A stretch of DNA of 62,161 bases from NCBI RefSeq assembly GCF_002217285.1, contig NZ_MUGW01000005.1:27146-89306 (forward strand), given 5' to 3'. This document shows, one piece after another, positions 45,235 through 53,920 of the stretch. Source of the stretch: Flavobacterium hercynium (lineage in GTDB: Bacteria > Bacteroidota > Bacteroidia > Flavobacteriales > Flavobacteriaceae). Every line of letters begins with the position of its first letter. Position 1 is the stretch's first letter. Below the pieces are notes generated by a model, which worked only from the letters and a program-made list of their open reading frames with translations, was not told the DNA's origin and did not search any database. A program made the position numbers and the translations under genes.

Positions 45235-45709
45235 AATCGAGGATATATTAGAAAAATACTTTCAGGGAGAAACTACTATTGCAGAAGAAAATGAATTAAA
45301 AAACTATTTTTCTTCACCAAATGTTGCGCAGCATTTAGAGCAATACAAACCAATCTTTGGTTATTTCTCTCAGGTAAAACAGCAAAAATCGACACAGGAA
45401 ATTAAAACTCCTGTTCAGGAAAGCGAAACGATTCCACTACAAACTAAAAAACGAAATGTGGCGTGGTTATCAATTGCAGCTTCAGTTGTTGTTTTACTGG
45501 GAATAGGAACTTACTTATTTGTGAGCGAAAAAGATGCAGCTCCTGCTGTAGCGCAAACAGAACTGGGAACCTATGACGATCCGGAAGAAGCACTTGCGGC
45601 AACGCAAAAAGCTTTGGCAATGGTCTCAAACAATGTTAATGTAGGACTTGAAAGTGTACACTACATTAAGGAATACGAACATTCAAAAAAGAAAATTTTT
45701 AAACTATAA
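45221..45709 (+). CDS. Anti-sigma-like membrane protein
   Basis: 162 aa. A cytosolic N-terminal helix pair (ELNKIEDILEKYFQGETTIA) is followed by one membrane helix at about 78-100 (VAWLSIAASVVVLLGIGTYL) and a short outer part. The overlap with the sigma gene and this layout fit a zinc-free anti-sigma. No catalytic domain. Confidence 0.8.
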   Translation: MELNKIEDILEKYFQGETTIAEENELKNYFSSPNVAQHLEQYKPIFGYFSQVKQQKSTQEIKTPVQESETIPLQTKKRNVAWLSIAASVVVLLGIGTYLFVSEKDAAPAVAQTELGTYDDPEEALAATQKALAMVSNNVNVGLESVHYIKEYEHSKKKIFKL

Positions 45710-45720
45710 TTTTAGACAAA

Positions 45721-46296
45721 ATGAAATCACAAATTCAACAAAATAGAAAAAATAACAGCAACATGTGGACTAGAAATTTTATTATCACTTTATTCTTTGC
45801 ACTTGCCAGCCAAGCTTTTTATGCACAAAGCGCATTTGACAAATTTGATGGTCAGGACGATGTAACATCAGTAATTGTAAACAAAAAGATGTTTGATTTA
45901 ATGAGTAAAGTAAAAGTTGATGCTTCTGACAAAGAAACGCAACAATACATTAACCTGATTAAAAAATTAGACTACCTAAAAGTATTTACAACAAAAAATT
46001 CTAAAGTTGAGGCAGATATGAAAAACACTGCAGACAAATACATCAAAACTGCAGGATTAGAAGAATTAATGCGTGTAAACGACGGAGGAAGAAATGTGAA
46101 AATTTCTGTAAAATCAGGAGCAACAGATTCTCAGGTAAAAGAATTATTGATGTTTATTGATGGTGCTAAAACCAACGAAACAGTTTTATTATCACTAACA
46201 GGAAACTTTGACATCAACGAGATTTCAGTTCTTACAGACAAAATGCAGCTTCCTGGTGGTGCTGACTTAAAAAAAGCTTCTAAGTCTAAAAAATAA
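45721..46296 (+). CDS. Exported DUF4252 protein
   Basis: 191 aa, or 177 aa if translation starts at the ATG at 45763 (MWTRNFIITLFF), which gives a cleaner signal peptide ending near AQS. The rest fits DUF4252 (VIVNKKMFDLMSK, LDYLKVFTTKNSKVEADM, VKELLMFIDGAKT). The family is frequent next to ECF sigma factors; its role is unknown. Confidence 0.8.
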   Translation: MKSQIQQNRKNNSNMWTRNFIITLFFALASQAFYAQSAFDKFDGQDDVTSVIVNKKMFDLMSKVKVDASDKETQQYINLIKKLDYLKVFTTKNSKVEADMKNTADKYIKTAGLEELMRVNDGGRNVKISVKSGATDSQVKELLMFIDGAKTNETVLLSLTGNFDINEISVLTDKMQLPGGADLKKASKSKK

Positions 46297-46308
46297 TATT
46301 CAAACAAC

Positions 46309-46845
46309 ATGAAAATTAATATCCTTACCTCAGCCCTTTTAGCTTTACTTACTTTAGTAAGCTGCAAATCAGAGCCAACATTGCAAAAATATTTTGTAAC
46401 CAATACTGAAAACAAAGATTTTATTGCTATCGATGTTTCTCCTTCTATTTTAAATTTAGAAAAGACGACACTAACTGAAGAGCAAACAAAAGCTTTGAAT
46501 TCTTTTGACAAAATGAACATATTAGCTTTTAAGGCTAATGCTACAAATGGGGCAAAATTTGAAGAAGAAAGAGCTAAAGTAAAAGCAATTCTAAAAGATC
46601 CTAAATATCAGGAACTGATAAAATTTGGCTCAGGCAAGGAAGGTGGAGCAATTAGTTTTGTTGGTACAGACGAAAACATCGAAGAATTTGTTGTTTTTGC
46701 TAATAGAAAAGAGACTGGTTTTGCAGTAGTTCGCGTTTTAGGAAAAGACATGAATCCCAACAATATTATTATGCTGATGGGGATTCTGCAAAAATCAAAA
46801 GTAAATATGGATCAATTAAAGCCATTGCAACAGTTACTAAAATAA
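46309..46845 (+). CDS. DUF4252 lipoprotein
   Basis: 178 aa. The lipobox ends at Cys19. The DUF4252 pattern is present (MNILAFKANATNGAKFEEER, EEFVVFANRKETGFAVVRVL). It is a paralogue of the gene 12 nt upstream, differing by lipid anchoring. Confidence 0.82.
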   Translation: MKINILTSALLALLTLVSCKSEPTLQKYFVTNTENKDFIAIDVSPSILNLEKTTLTEEQTKALNSFDKMNILAFKANATNGAKFEEERAKVKAILKDPKYQELIKFGSGKEGGAISFVGTDENIEEFVVFANRKETGFAVVRVLGKDMNPNNIIMLMGILQKSKVNMDQLKPLQQLLK

Positions 46846-46866
46846 TACATACATCTTACTTTAATC

Positions 46867-46898
46867 AAAAAAAGCTCCATTCTATTGGAGCTTTTTTT
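46867..46898 (+). terminator. Terminator of the sigma-DUF4252 operon
   Basis: AAAGCTCCA/TGGAGCTTT around a 6-nt loop, followed by seven T. Confidence 0.88.
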
Positions 46899-46973
46899 AT
46901 TTCTAACGAATTGATTCTAAATTAAACAGAATTGATATATTTACTACACCAAAACTACTAACCTACCGCCTTA

Positions 46974-48068
46974 ATGAAACCAAACCACTTCGCAATACTA
47001 TTGCTCTTATTTAGTTGCTTTATAGTTACTAGTCAAACGAATAAAAAGCTAAGCAAACCTGAAAATGATTTTGAAACTTTTTGGACAACCTTTAAAGACA
47101 ATTATGCCTTTTTTGAACTCAAAAAAGTCAATTGGGACGAAACCTATAAAACATTCCGACCTCTTGTAAACAGTAAAACAAAAGAAAAAGAACTAATCTC
47201 TATTTTCGAAAAAATGGTTACTCCGCTAAAAGATGGTCATATTACCATTTCAAAAGGAGACAAGATCCTATACAAGGTGAGAAAACATTCTGACTTTTAC
47301 GAAGAGTTTAAAGGAATTGAACACCAATTATGGGAGACAAGTTATACCACACTGCAAAATCACAGATTCTCCAAAACAACAGGAGTTGGTCCCGTTTTTA
47401 AAGAAATACCGTTGTACAACGTTGCCAAAAATCCTGACATAGGATATATTCGTATTTCACGCTGTTTTGGAAATCCCGAAAGTCTTTTTGATGATAAAAA
47501 AGAAAAAGAAGACATTAAACTTATGCTTACTTTGTTTGACAGCATTTTAAATTCGTTTTCAGATACAAAAGGCATCATAATAGACATTCGTTCTAACGGA
47601 GGAGGTCACGGTGGCGATGATCTCGCCAGCCGATTTGCCTTGAAGAAAATAATAACACACTACAAAGCCATAAGACAAAAAGGCGGCTATGAAAACTTTA
47701 CAACGCCCGAACCCATCTACATAACGCCCAATAATGGTGTTCAATATTTAAAACCAATTGTGATATTAACAAATGACAGGACAGCAAGTTCTGCAGAAGA
47801 TTTCACCATTTCATTGTACCAGCAACAAAACGTAACTACAATAGGAACTAATACATCCGGTATGCTATCAGACATGTTTGGAGGAGATCTTTCGAACAAC
47901 GTTTCCTTTACATTATCGAATCAAAGATATTATTCTACAGAAAACAAACTACTAGAAGATATTGGTGTACCCGTTAAAATTGAAGTCAAAAACACCGAAA
48001 AAGATATTGATAACAAAAAAGATCCTGTAATTATAAAAGCTTTAGAAACTTTAAAATCACGAATCTAA
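46974..48068 (+). CDS. S41-family peptidase-like protein
   Basis: 364 aa with a signal peptide (cleavage near SQTN). The S41 core has GIIIDIRSNGGGHGGDDLA and the Ser in TASSAEDFTISL. Where Tsp-type enzymes place a Lys (VGK), the sequence here is GTNTSGMLSD, with no Lys. It may use a different base, like the tricorn/IRBP group, or be inactive. Confidence 0.82.
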   Translation: MKPNHFAILLLLFSCFIVTSQTNKKLSKPENDFETFWTTFKDNYAFFELKKVNWDETYKTFRPLVNSKTKEKELISIFEKMVTPLKDGHITISKGDKILYKVRKHSDFYEEFKGIEHQLWETSYTTLQNHRFSKTTGVGPVFKEIPLYNVAKNPDIGYIRISRCFGNPESLFDDKKEKEDIKLMLTLFDSILNSFSDTKGIIIDIRSNGGGHGGDDLASRFALKKIITHYKAIRQKGGYENFTTPEPIYITPNNGVQYLKPIVILTNDRTASSAEDFTISLYQQQNVTTIGTNTSGMLSDMFGGDLSNNVSFTLSNQRYYSTENKLLEDIGVPVKIEVKNTEKDIDNKKDPVIIKALETLKSRI

Positions 48069-48122
48069 CAATAGTATAAAAAAAACGTGAAAGATTATAC
48101 TGCATAATGACTTCATTTTACT

Positions 48123-48151
48123 TTGATCTGAAATGAATTTAATTATATTTG
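48123..48151 (+). promoter_or_regulatory. Promoter of yiaA
   Basis: TTG (48123-48125), 18 nt, TATATTTG (48144-48151), 36 nt before the start codon. Confidence 0.7.
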
Positions 48152-48187
48152 TGGCTAACCAAAACAATAAGTAATAAATTTAATAAC

Positions 48188-48592
48188 ATGGTACAAAAAA
48201 CATCGAATGCCTTTATAGCGGCATCTTGGGTAGCTCTTGGAGCGGGAATGGTCGGTTTTATCGTTGGACTTGCAAGAGCGGAAATGCTTTTGAACGAAAA
48301 AGGATATTACTTTACAGTTTTAATGTTCGGATTGTTCGCCGTTGTTTCTTTGCAAAAAAGCGTTAGAGACAGATTAGAAAATCTTCCGGTAACAGATATC
48401 TACTACGGTATTTGCTGGTTTGGAACACTTCTATCAATTGTATTATTAGCTGTTGGACTTTGGAATGCTACTATTCTTCCAAGCGAAAAAGGTTTTTATG
48501 CTTTTGCTTTTCTATTGTCTCTTTTTGGTGCTATTTCAGTACAAAAAAACACAAGAGATAATATGTCTTTTCCAAATGATCATCAGGCATAA
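48188..48592 (+). CDS. yiaA: YiaA/YiaB-type inner-membrane protein
   Basis: 134 aa. The ATG at 48188 starts the domain (MVQKTSNAFIAASWVALGAG); the earlier ATG at 48149 falls on the promoter box. Two YiaA/B units with four membrane helices (MLNEKGYYFTVLMFGLFAVV and LPSEKGFYAFAFLLSLFGAI). Function unknown. Confidence 0.88.
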   Translation: MVQKTSNAFIAASWVALGAGMVGFIVGLARAEMLLNEKGYYFTVLMFGLFAVVSLQKSVRDRLENLPVTDIYYGICWFGTLLSIVLLAVGLWNATILPSEKGFYAFAFLLSLFGAISVQKNTRDNMSFPNDHQA

Positions 48593-48617
48593 AGAAAATT
48601 ACTTTTCTCTTATAAAC

Positions 48618-48645
48618 AAAAAAAGCTCCATTTCTGGAGCTTTTT
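48618..48645. terminator. Bidirectional terminator
   Basis: AAAGCTCCA/TGGAGCTTT with A and T tracts, between yiaA and the convergent carB. Confidence 0.85.
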
Positions 48646-48663
48646 CTATATCAGGACTTTAGA

Positions 48664-51519
48664 TTATTTACTCAAGTACATTTTTCTTCTTGAATACAAT
48701 TCGTAGAATTGATCGTCTTTTAGGTCATCAATAAACAAAATACTTTCTCCTGTCGATTTCATTTCAGGTCCTAATGCTTTGTTTACATTATGAAATTTAC
48801 TGAAAGAGAAAACCGGTTGCTTGATCGCGTATCCTTTCAATTGCGGATTAAATTTAAAATCGGTCACTTTATTATGTCCTAACATTACTTTCGTAGCGTA
48901 GTTTACATAAGGCTCTCCATATGCTTTTGCAATAAATGGTACTGTTCTCGAAGCTCTAGGATTTGCTTCGATAATATAAACTGTATCATCTTTTATCGCA
49001 AACTGAATATTGATTAAACCAACTGTTTTTAAAGCTCTCGCAATTTTTTCAGTATGATCTTTTATCTGTTGCATTACAAACTCTCCTAAGTTAAAAGGAG
49101 GCAATGTAGCATTACTATCTCCGGAGTGAACTCCGCAAGGCTCGATATGCTCCATAATTCCAATGATGTAAACATTACCATCAGCATCGCAAATCGCATC
49201 TGCTTCAGCTTCGATTGCACCAGCCAGATAATGATCTAAAAGCAATTTATTTCCTGGAATCGTTTTCAATAAATTGATAACGTGTTCCTCTAATTCTTGT
49301 TTGTTGATTACAATTTTCATTCCCTGACCTCCTAATACATAAGAAGGACGAATCAATAATGGAAAATCTAAAGTATCTGCAAGTGCAGAAGCTTCATCTG
49401 CCGTTTCAGCAATTCCAAATTGAGGGAAAGGAATATGTAACTCTCTTAGCAAGTCAGAGAAACGTCCTCTGTCTTCTGCTAAATCAAGCGCATCAAAACT
49501 AGTTCCAATGATTTTCACTCCGTATTTAGAAAGTTTTTCAGCCAATTTCAAAGCCGTCTGACCTCCTAATTGCACGATAACACCTTCTGGTTTTTCATGC
49601 TGAATAATATCGTAGATATGCTCCCAGAAAACAGGTTCGAAGTATAATTTATCTGCTGTATCAAAATCAGTCGAAACCGTTTCAGGATTACAGTTAATCA
49701 TAATAGTTTCGTAACCACATTCTTTAGCTGCCAAAACTCCGTGTACACAAGAGTAATCAAATTCTATTCCCTGACCAATTCTGTTTGGTCCTGAACCTAA
49801 AACGATAATTTTCTTTCTATCTGTAACGATGCTTTCGTTATCTACATAACGCTCACCATTTGCTTTTTCTATTTCTGCCTCAAAAGTAGAGTAGTAATAA
49901 GGTGTTTTTGCTTTAAACTCAGCCGCACAAGTATCTACCAGTTTAAAAACACGGTTAATGTTTTGATCCATACGTAAAGTATGCACTTCACTTTCCAGAC
50001 AATTCATCATGTGTGCAATTTGTCTGTCGGCAAAACCTTTTTGTTTCGCTTCAAGCAAAAGTTCTCTTGGTAAATCTGAAATTTTATAGTTTGAAATTTC
50101 TTTTTCAAGCGTATAAAGTTCTTCATATTGTTTTAAGAACCACATATCGATTTTTGTAATCTCATGAATACGGCTCAACGGAATTCCCATTGCAATTGCA
50201 TCATAAATTACAAAAACACGATCCCAGCTTGCAAAAGTCAGTTTCTCGATAATTTGTTCGTAATTTTTATATCCTTTACCATCAGCACCAAGTCCGTTTC
50301 TCTTTATTTCTAAAGATTGTGTTGCTTTATGCAAAGCCTCTTGAAACGAGCGTCCAATTCCCATTACTTCACCAACAGATTTCATCTGAAGTCCTAACGT
50401 TCTGTCAGCACCTTCAAATTTATCAAAGTTCCAACGTGGTATTTTTACGATTACATAATCAAGAGTTGGTTCAAAAAGAGCCGATGTAGATTTTGTAATT
50501 TGATTTTTCAATTCATCTAAATTGTATCCTAAAGCCAGTTTAGAAGCAATTTTAGCAATTGGATAACCAGTTGCTTTAGATGCTAATGCAGAAGAACGTG
50601 ATACACGAGGATTAATTTCGATCGCTACAATGTCTTCTTTTTCATCTGGAGAAACAGCGAACTGTACGTTACAACCTCCTGCAAAGTTTCCGATACTGCG
50701 CATCATTAAGATTGCATAGTCACGTAATTTTTGAAAAGTAGTATCAGATAATGTCATTGCCGGTGCAACTGTAATCGAATCTCCAGTATGAATTCCCATT
50801 GGATCCATATTTTCAATCGAACAGATAATTACCACATTATCGTTTTTATCTCTCAAAAGTTCTAATTCGTATTCCTTCCATCCCATCAAAGCTTTGTCGA
50901 TCAAAACTTCGTGAATTGGTGAAGCTTCAAGACCTCTTGTTAAAAGCTCATCAAAATCTTCTTTTTTATAAACAACAGCAGCTCCGGTTCCTCCAAGTGT
51001 AAACGAAGGGCGAATTACAAGTGGAAAACCAAATTCCTGTGCAATTTCTTTTCCTTCTAAGTATGAAGTAGCTGTTTTTGCAGGTGCAGTTGGCACATTA
51101 ATTCTTTCAAGAAGCTGTTTAAACTGCTCTCTGTCTTCTGTAATATTAATTGCATTTACATCAACTCCAATTAATTTTACCCCAAAATCCTGCCAAATCC
51201 CTTTTTCTTCTGCTTCCAAACATAAATTCAAAGCTGTTTGTCCTCCCATTGTAGGCAAAACAGCATCAATTTGCGGATGCTCCTTTAGAATTTCAATAAT
51301 CGATTTTGTAGTTAGTGGTTTCAAATAAACATGATCAGCCATTGTTGGGTCGGTCATGATAGTCGCTGGATTGGAGTTAATCAAAATAACTTCAATTCCT
51401 TCTTCACGAATAGATCGGGCAGATTGAGATCCTGCATAATCAAATTCGCAAGCTTGACCAATAACAATAGGTCCTGATCCTATTATTAAAACTGATTTAA
51501 TTGATGTGTCTTTCGGCAT
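48664..51519 (-). CDS. carB: Carbamoyl-phosphate synthase, large subunit
   Basis: 951 aa. Catalyses carbamoyl phosphate formation for arginine and pyrimidine synthesis. Two ATP-grasp halves are seen: SGPIVIGQACEFDYAGSQSA at about 13-32 and again GSGPNRIGQGIEFDYSC near 575-591, with FPLVIRPSFTLGG and FPLLIRPSYVLGG. It is shorter than the 1073 aa of E. coli, and the MGS-type allosteric domain at the C-terminus is absent, as in many Flavobacteriia. carA is not adjacent. Confidence 0.97.
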   Translation of the reverse strand: MPKDTSIKSVLIIGSGPIVIGQACEFDYAGSQSARSIREEGIEVILINSNPATIMTDPTMADHVYLKPLTTKSIIEILKEHPQIDAVLPTMGGQTALNLCLEAEEKGIWQDFGVKLIGVDVNAINITEDREQFKQLLERINVPTAPAKTATSYLEGKEIAQEFGFPLVIRPSFTLGGTGAAVVYKKEDFDELLTRGLEASPIHEVLIDKALMGWKEYELELLRDKNDNVVIICSIENMDPMGIHTGDSITVAPAMTLSDTTFQKLRDYAILMMRSIGNFAGGCNVQFAVSPDEKEDIVAIEINPRVSRSSALASKATGYPIAKIASKLALGYNLDELKNQITKSTSALFEPTLDYVIVKIPRWNFDKFEGADRTLGLQMKSVGEVMGIGRSFQEALHKATQSLEIKRNGLGADGKGYKNYEQIIEKLTFASWDRVFVIYDAIAMGIPLSRIHEITKIDMWFLKQYEELYTLEKEISNYKISDLPRELLLEAKQKGFADRQIAHMMNCLESEVHTLRMDQNINRVFKLVDTCAAEFKAKTPYYYSTFEAEIEKANGERYVDNESIVTDRKKIIVLGSGPNRIGQGIEFDYSCVHGVLAAKECGYETIMINCNPETVSTDFDTADKLYFEPVFWEHIYDIIQHEKPEGVIVQLGGQTALKLAEKLSKYGVKIIGTSFDALDLAEDRGRFSDLLRELHIPFPQFGIAETADEASALADTLDFPLLIRPSYVLGGQGMKIVINKQELEEHVINLLKTIPGNKLLLDHYLAGAIEAEADAICDADGNVYIIGIMEHIEPCGVHSGDSNATLPPFNLGEFVMQQIKDHTEKIARALKTVGLINIQFAIKDDTVYIIEANPRASRTVPFIAKAYGEPYVNYATKVMLGHNKVTDFKFNPQLKGYAIKQPVFSFSKFHNVNKALGPEMKSTGESILFIDDLKDDQFYELYSRRKMYLSK

Positions 51520-51613
51520 TTTATCTGTATTGTGTAGTTATATAAGGTATTCAAAAAAAACATTCGTAGTGCTTTAAAAACTAGAATGTTGCATAATTTT
51601 TTACTGACAAGGT

Positions 51614-51647
51614 ATAAAAAAAGGCGATACTAAAAAAGTAACGCCTT
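51614..51647 (-). terminator. Terminator of rpmH
   Basis: AAGGCGATAC/GTAACGCCTT on either side of TAAAAAA; the A-run before 51621 is the T-tract on the minus strand. Confidence 0.75.
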
Positions 51648-51666
51648 ATTTATGTTTATACAAACA

Positions 51667-51828
51667 TTATTTTTTGTGTCTAGGCTCGCTAGAAACAGTT
51701 AATTTATGTCTTCCTTTTGCTCTTCTACGCGCTAGAACTTTTCTTCCATTCGCAGAAGCCATTCTGTCCATAAATCCGTGCTTATTTCTTCTTTTTCTTT
51801 TCGATGGTTGAAATGTTCTTTTGCTCAT
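51667..51828 (-). CDS. rpmH: 50S ribosomal protein L34
   Basis: 53 aa, too short for a standard ORF list. It starts [20 protein letters not shown] and ends VSSEPRHKK, with the diagnostic RTFQPS and FMDRMAS...[13 protein letters not shown] pattern of L34. Highly basic. Confidence 0.98.
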
Positions 51829-51900
51829 TGCTTTGTATCTTTAAAATGGTATCTAATATCTATTTTCTGTTTTAGAATGTTGTTATTCCAAAACCGAGTG

Positions 51901-51930
51901 CAAATATACAAAGACTTTTTTTTCTCGCAA
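51901..51930 (-). promoter_or_regulatory. Promoter of rpmH
   Basis: On the minus strand TTG (51928-51930), 19 nt, TATATTTG (51901-51908). A close match to the Bacteroidota consensus. Confidence 0.82.
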
Positions 51931-51994
51931 GTAGTTTTATAAAAATATTTTTAATTCATTTTACTATATTTGCAATCACAAATTTACAATAATT

Positions 51995-52510
51995 ATGTTT
52001 CATAAAAATATTAAACTTATTTTGGCTGGACTTCTTGTAGTTGCTGCCATTTGGCAATTTACAGAGAGCAATATCGGGAACGGAATTTTCCTAATTTTAT
52101 TAACTGCTATTCCTATTTTTCTCTACTTTAAGAACGAATTTATTCTTTTAGCCTTCCTTAAATTAAGAAAACAAGATTTCGAAGGAGCAAAAAAATGGCT
52201 AGCTTACATTAAAAATCCGGAAGCGGCATTAGTAAGGAAACAACAAGGATACTTTAATTACTTACACGGTATCATGTTATCACAAACAAACATCAACCAA
52301 GCTGAGAAACATTTCAAAAAAGCAATCGAACTTGGTTTATCTATGGATATGGACTTAGCGGTAGCAAAATTGAACCTTGCAGGAGTTGCAATGTCAAGAA
52401 GAAGAAAACTTGAAGCAACCAACTTGTTAAACGAAGCTAAGAAATTAGACAAGCAAGGTATGCTAAAAGAGCAAATCTCAATGATGAAAGAACAAATGAA
52501 GAAAATCTAA
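51995..52510 (+). CDS. TPR-containing membrane protein
   Basis: 171 aa. Two membrane helices (about 6-23, 29-45) are followed by a cytosolic domain with TPR-like helices (NQAEKHFKKAIELGLSMDMD, KLNLAGVAMSRRRKLEAT). Probably a scaffold at the inner membrane. A -7 box (TATATTTG at 51965-51972) precedes it. Followed by a terminator. Confidence 0.75.
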   Translation: MFHKNIKLILAGLLVVAAIWQFTESNIGNGIFLILLTAIPIFLYFKNEFILLAFLKLRKQDFEGAKKWLAYIKNPEAALVRKQQGYFNYLHGIMLSQTNINQAEKHFKKAIELGLSMDMDLAVAKLNLAGVAMSRRRKLEATNLLNEAKKLDKQGMLKEQISMMKEQMKKI

Positions 52511-52530
52511 AGATTCTTTATAAATATTCA

Positions 52531-52567
52531 AATCCCAAATTACAATTGTAGTTTGGGATTTTTTTTG
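52531..52567 (+). terminator. Terminator of the TPR membrane protein gene
   Basis: AATCCCAAATTAC/GTAGTTTGGGATT (13 bp) around AATT, followed by seven T. Confidence 0.88.
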
Positions 52568-52597
52568 TGGTTTTTGTCAGTGTTGTATTTCTATGAG

Positions 52598-52650
52598 ACG
52601 CAGATGATACGGATTCGCTAAGCGAAAACGCTGATTAAGACGGATTTTTT
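52598..52650. repeat. Short dispersed repeat
   Basis: GACGCAGATGATACGGATTC and GCGAAAACGCTGATTAAGAC, then GGATTTTTTT. A related sequence occurs at 60541-60593. Confidence 0.55.
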
Positions 52651-52657
52651 TATGTTT

Positions 52658-53326
52658 TTACCCTTTAGCTTCTTCCAGAATAATAGAAGGCAAATTCTCG
52701 TTTAGCCATTTGTATTTATTCAGGATCATAATATGAGTTCCTCCTTTTACGATGATACAGCTTTTAATGTATTTTAGAGGAAAAACATCGTCGTGATCTC
52801 CGTGAATATGAATTACTTTTTCATCAATCTCTTTCCTGTCCCATCGTATTACCGTTTCTACAGCCCATTGCAGATATCGTATATCGCGAACGGATAAGAA
52901 TTTTTCATACAACTGAATACGCTTGTTTATTTTTTCGCCAAAAGAATATTTTGCCAATTTCTCGATGTTCAAAAGTATTTTCATCGGAATCAGTTTATAA
53001 GCTTTGGTTGTTTTTCCAATTTTCATTCTTCTCGGAAATTCTACAGCACTTCTAACACTCGAAATGATAATAACTTTTCGAACTTCAATATGTTTCGCAA
53101 TTTCCTGCACTAAAATGCCACCAAAAGAAACACCAATTAAAACCGGATTCGGATGTTTGATGTTTTTTGCAATTCGAATTGCGTAATCCGAAAGCGATTC
53201 TTTTGCCAGCGGAATTTCCCATTCTAAGAAACACATTTCAAAAACAGTTTCATCGAGGTTAATCCTCTCAAAAATTGCAGAACTAGCTGCCAAGCCAGGC
53301 ATAAAATATACAGCGATTTTACTCAT
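52658..53326 (-). CDS. Alpha/beta hydrolase
   Basis: 222 aa. The nucleophile elbow GVSFGG is near residues 64-69; the other expected acid and His (EKVIHIHGDHDDVFP, GGTHIMILNKYKWLNENL) are present. The substrate is unknown. Confidence 0.87.
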   Translation of the reverse strand: MSKIAVYFMPGLAASSAIFERINLDETVFEMCFLEWEIPLAKESLSDYAIRIAKNIKHPNPVLIGVSFGGILVQEIAKHIEVRKVIIISSVRSAVEFPRRMKIGKTTKAYKLIPMKILLNIEKLAKYSFGEKINKRIQLYEKFLSVRDIRYLQWAVETVIRWDRKEIDEKVIHIHGDHDDVFPLKYIKSCIIVKGGTHIMILNKYKWLNENLPSIILEEAKG

Positions 53327-53605
53327 TTGACAGAAAAGGAATTAGGAGTGACTACTTTTTATTTTTCAGCTAAAATTACTTTTTTTTATTAAGATGCTTA
53401 ACAAATCTTACAGCTAATATTAGACCAAAAAACAAAAAGTAAGAACCTACTTCTATTTTAACGAACTAAAAAATAATTTCATATTGATTATCAAATGATT
53501 ACCTTTGTAGTCACAATAACCATATACAACAGCTTCTTACAAAGAACTATTGCATACGATTATTTACCGTTCTTTTTCTATTATTTTTTAACTCCACCCC
53601 AAAAC

Positions 53606-53917
53606 ATGACAAATATGGAATCTATTGAAACTATGGAAATTAAAGACAATACCTTTGCAAGACAATTTCAAACCATAGTCCCTGAAGGACTAATTTCTGT
53701 CGAATATTCCTTTCAGGAAAAGAAAATCTTTCTAACTAAAATTAATGCTCCTGAAGGCTTTGACAATCAAACCGTAATCGATGCTGTTCTTAAAAGCATT
53801 ATGACGATAATCGCAGAAAAAAAATTCAGGTTAATGCCTATTCATCCAAAAATTGTCCAGTTCATCAAAAAAAATCCAACTTACAAGGAATTACTTCCTC
53901 CGGGCATTAGAATTTAA
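53606..53917 (+). CDS. Small GNAT-like acetyltransferase (NATD1-type)
   Basis: 103 aa. The start at 53606 is preferred over the far upstream ATG at 53495, because the domain starts only after PPQNMTN. The beta/alpha pattern (VEYSFQEKKIFLTKINAPEG, VIDAVLKSIMTIIAEKKFRL, IHPKIVQFIKKNP) fits the short GNAT/NATD1 family. Substrate unknown. Confidence 0.72.
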   Translation: MTNMESIETMEIKDNTFARQFQTIVPEGLISVEYSFQEKKIFLTKINAPEGFDNQTVIDAVLKSIMTIIAEKKFRLMPIHPKIVQFIKKNPTYKELLPPGIRI

Positions 53918-53920
53918 ATT

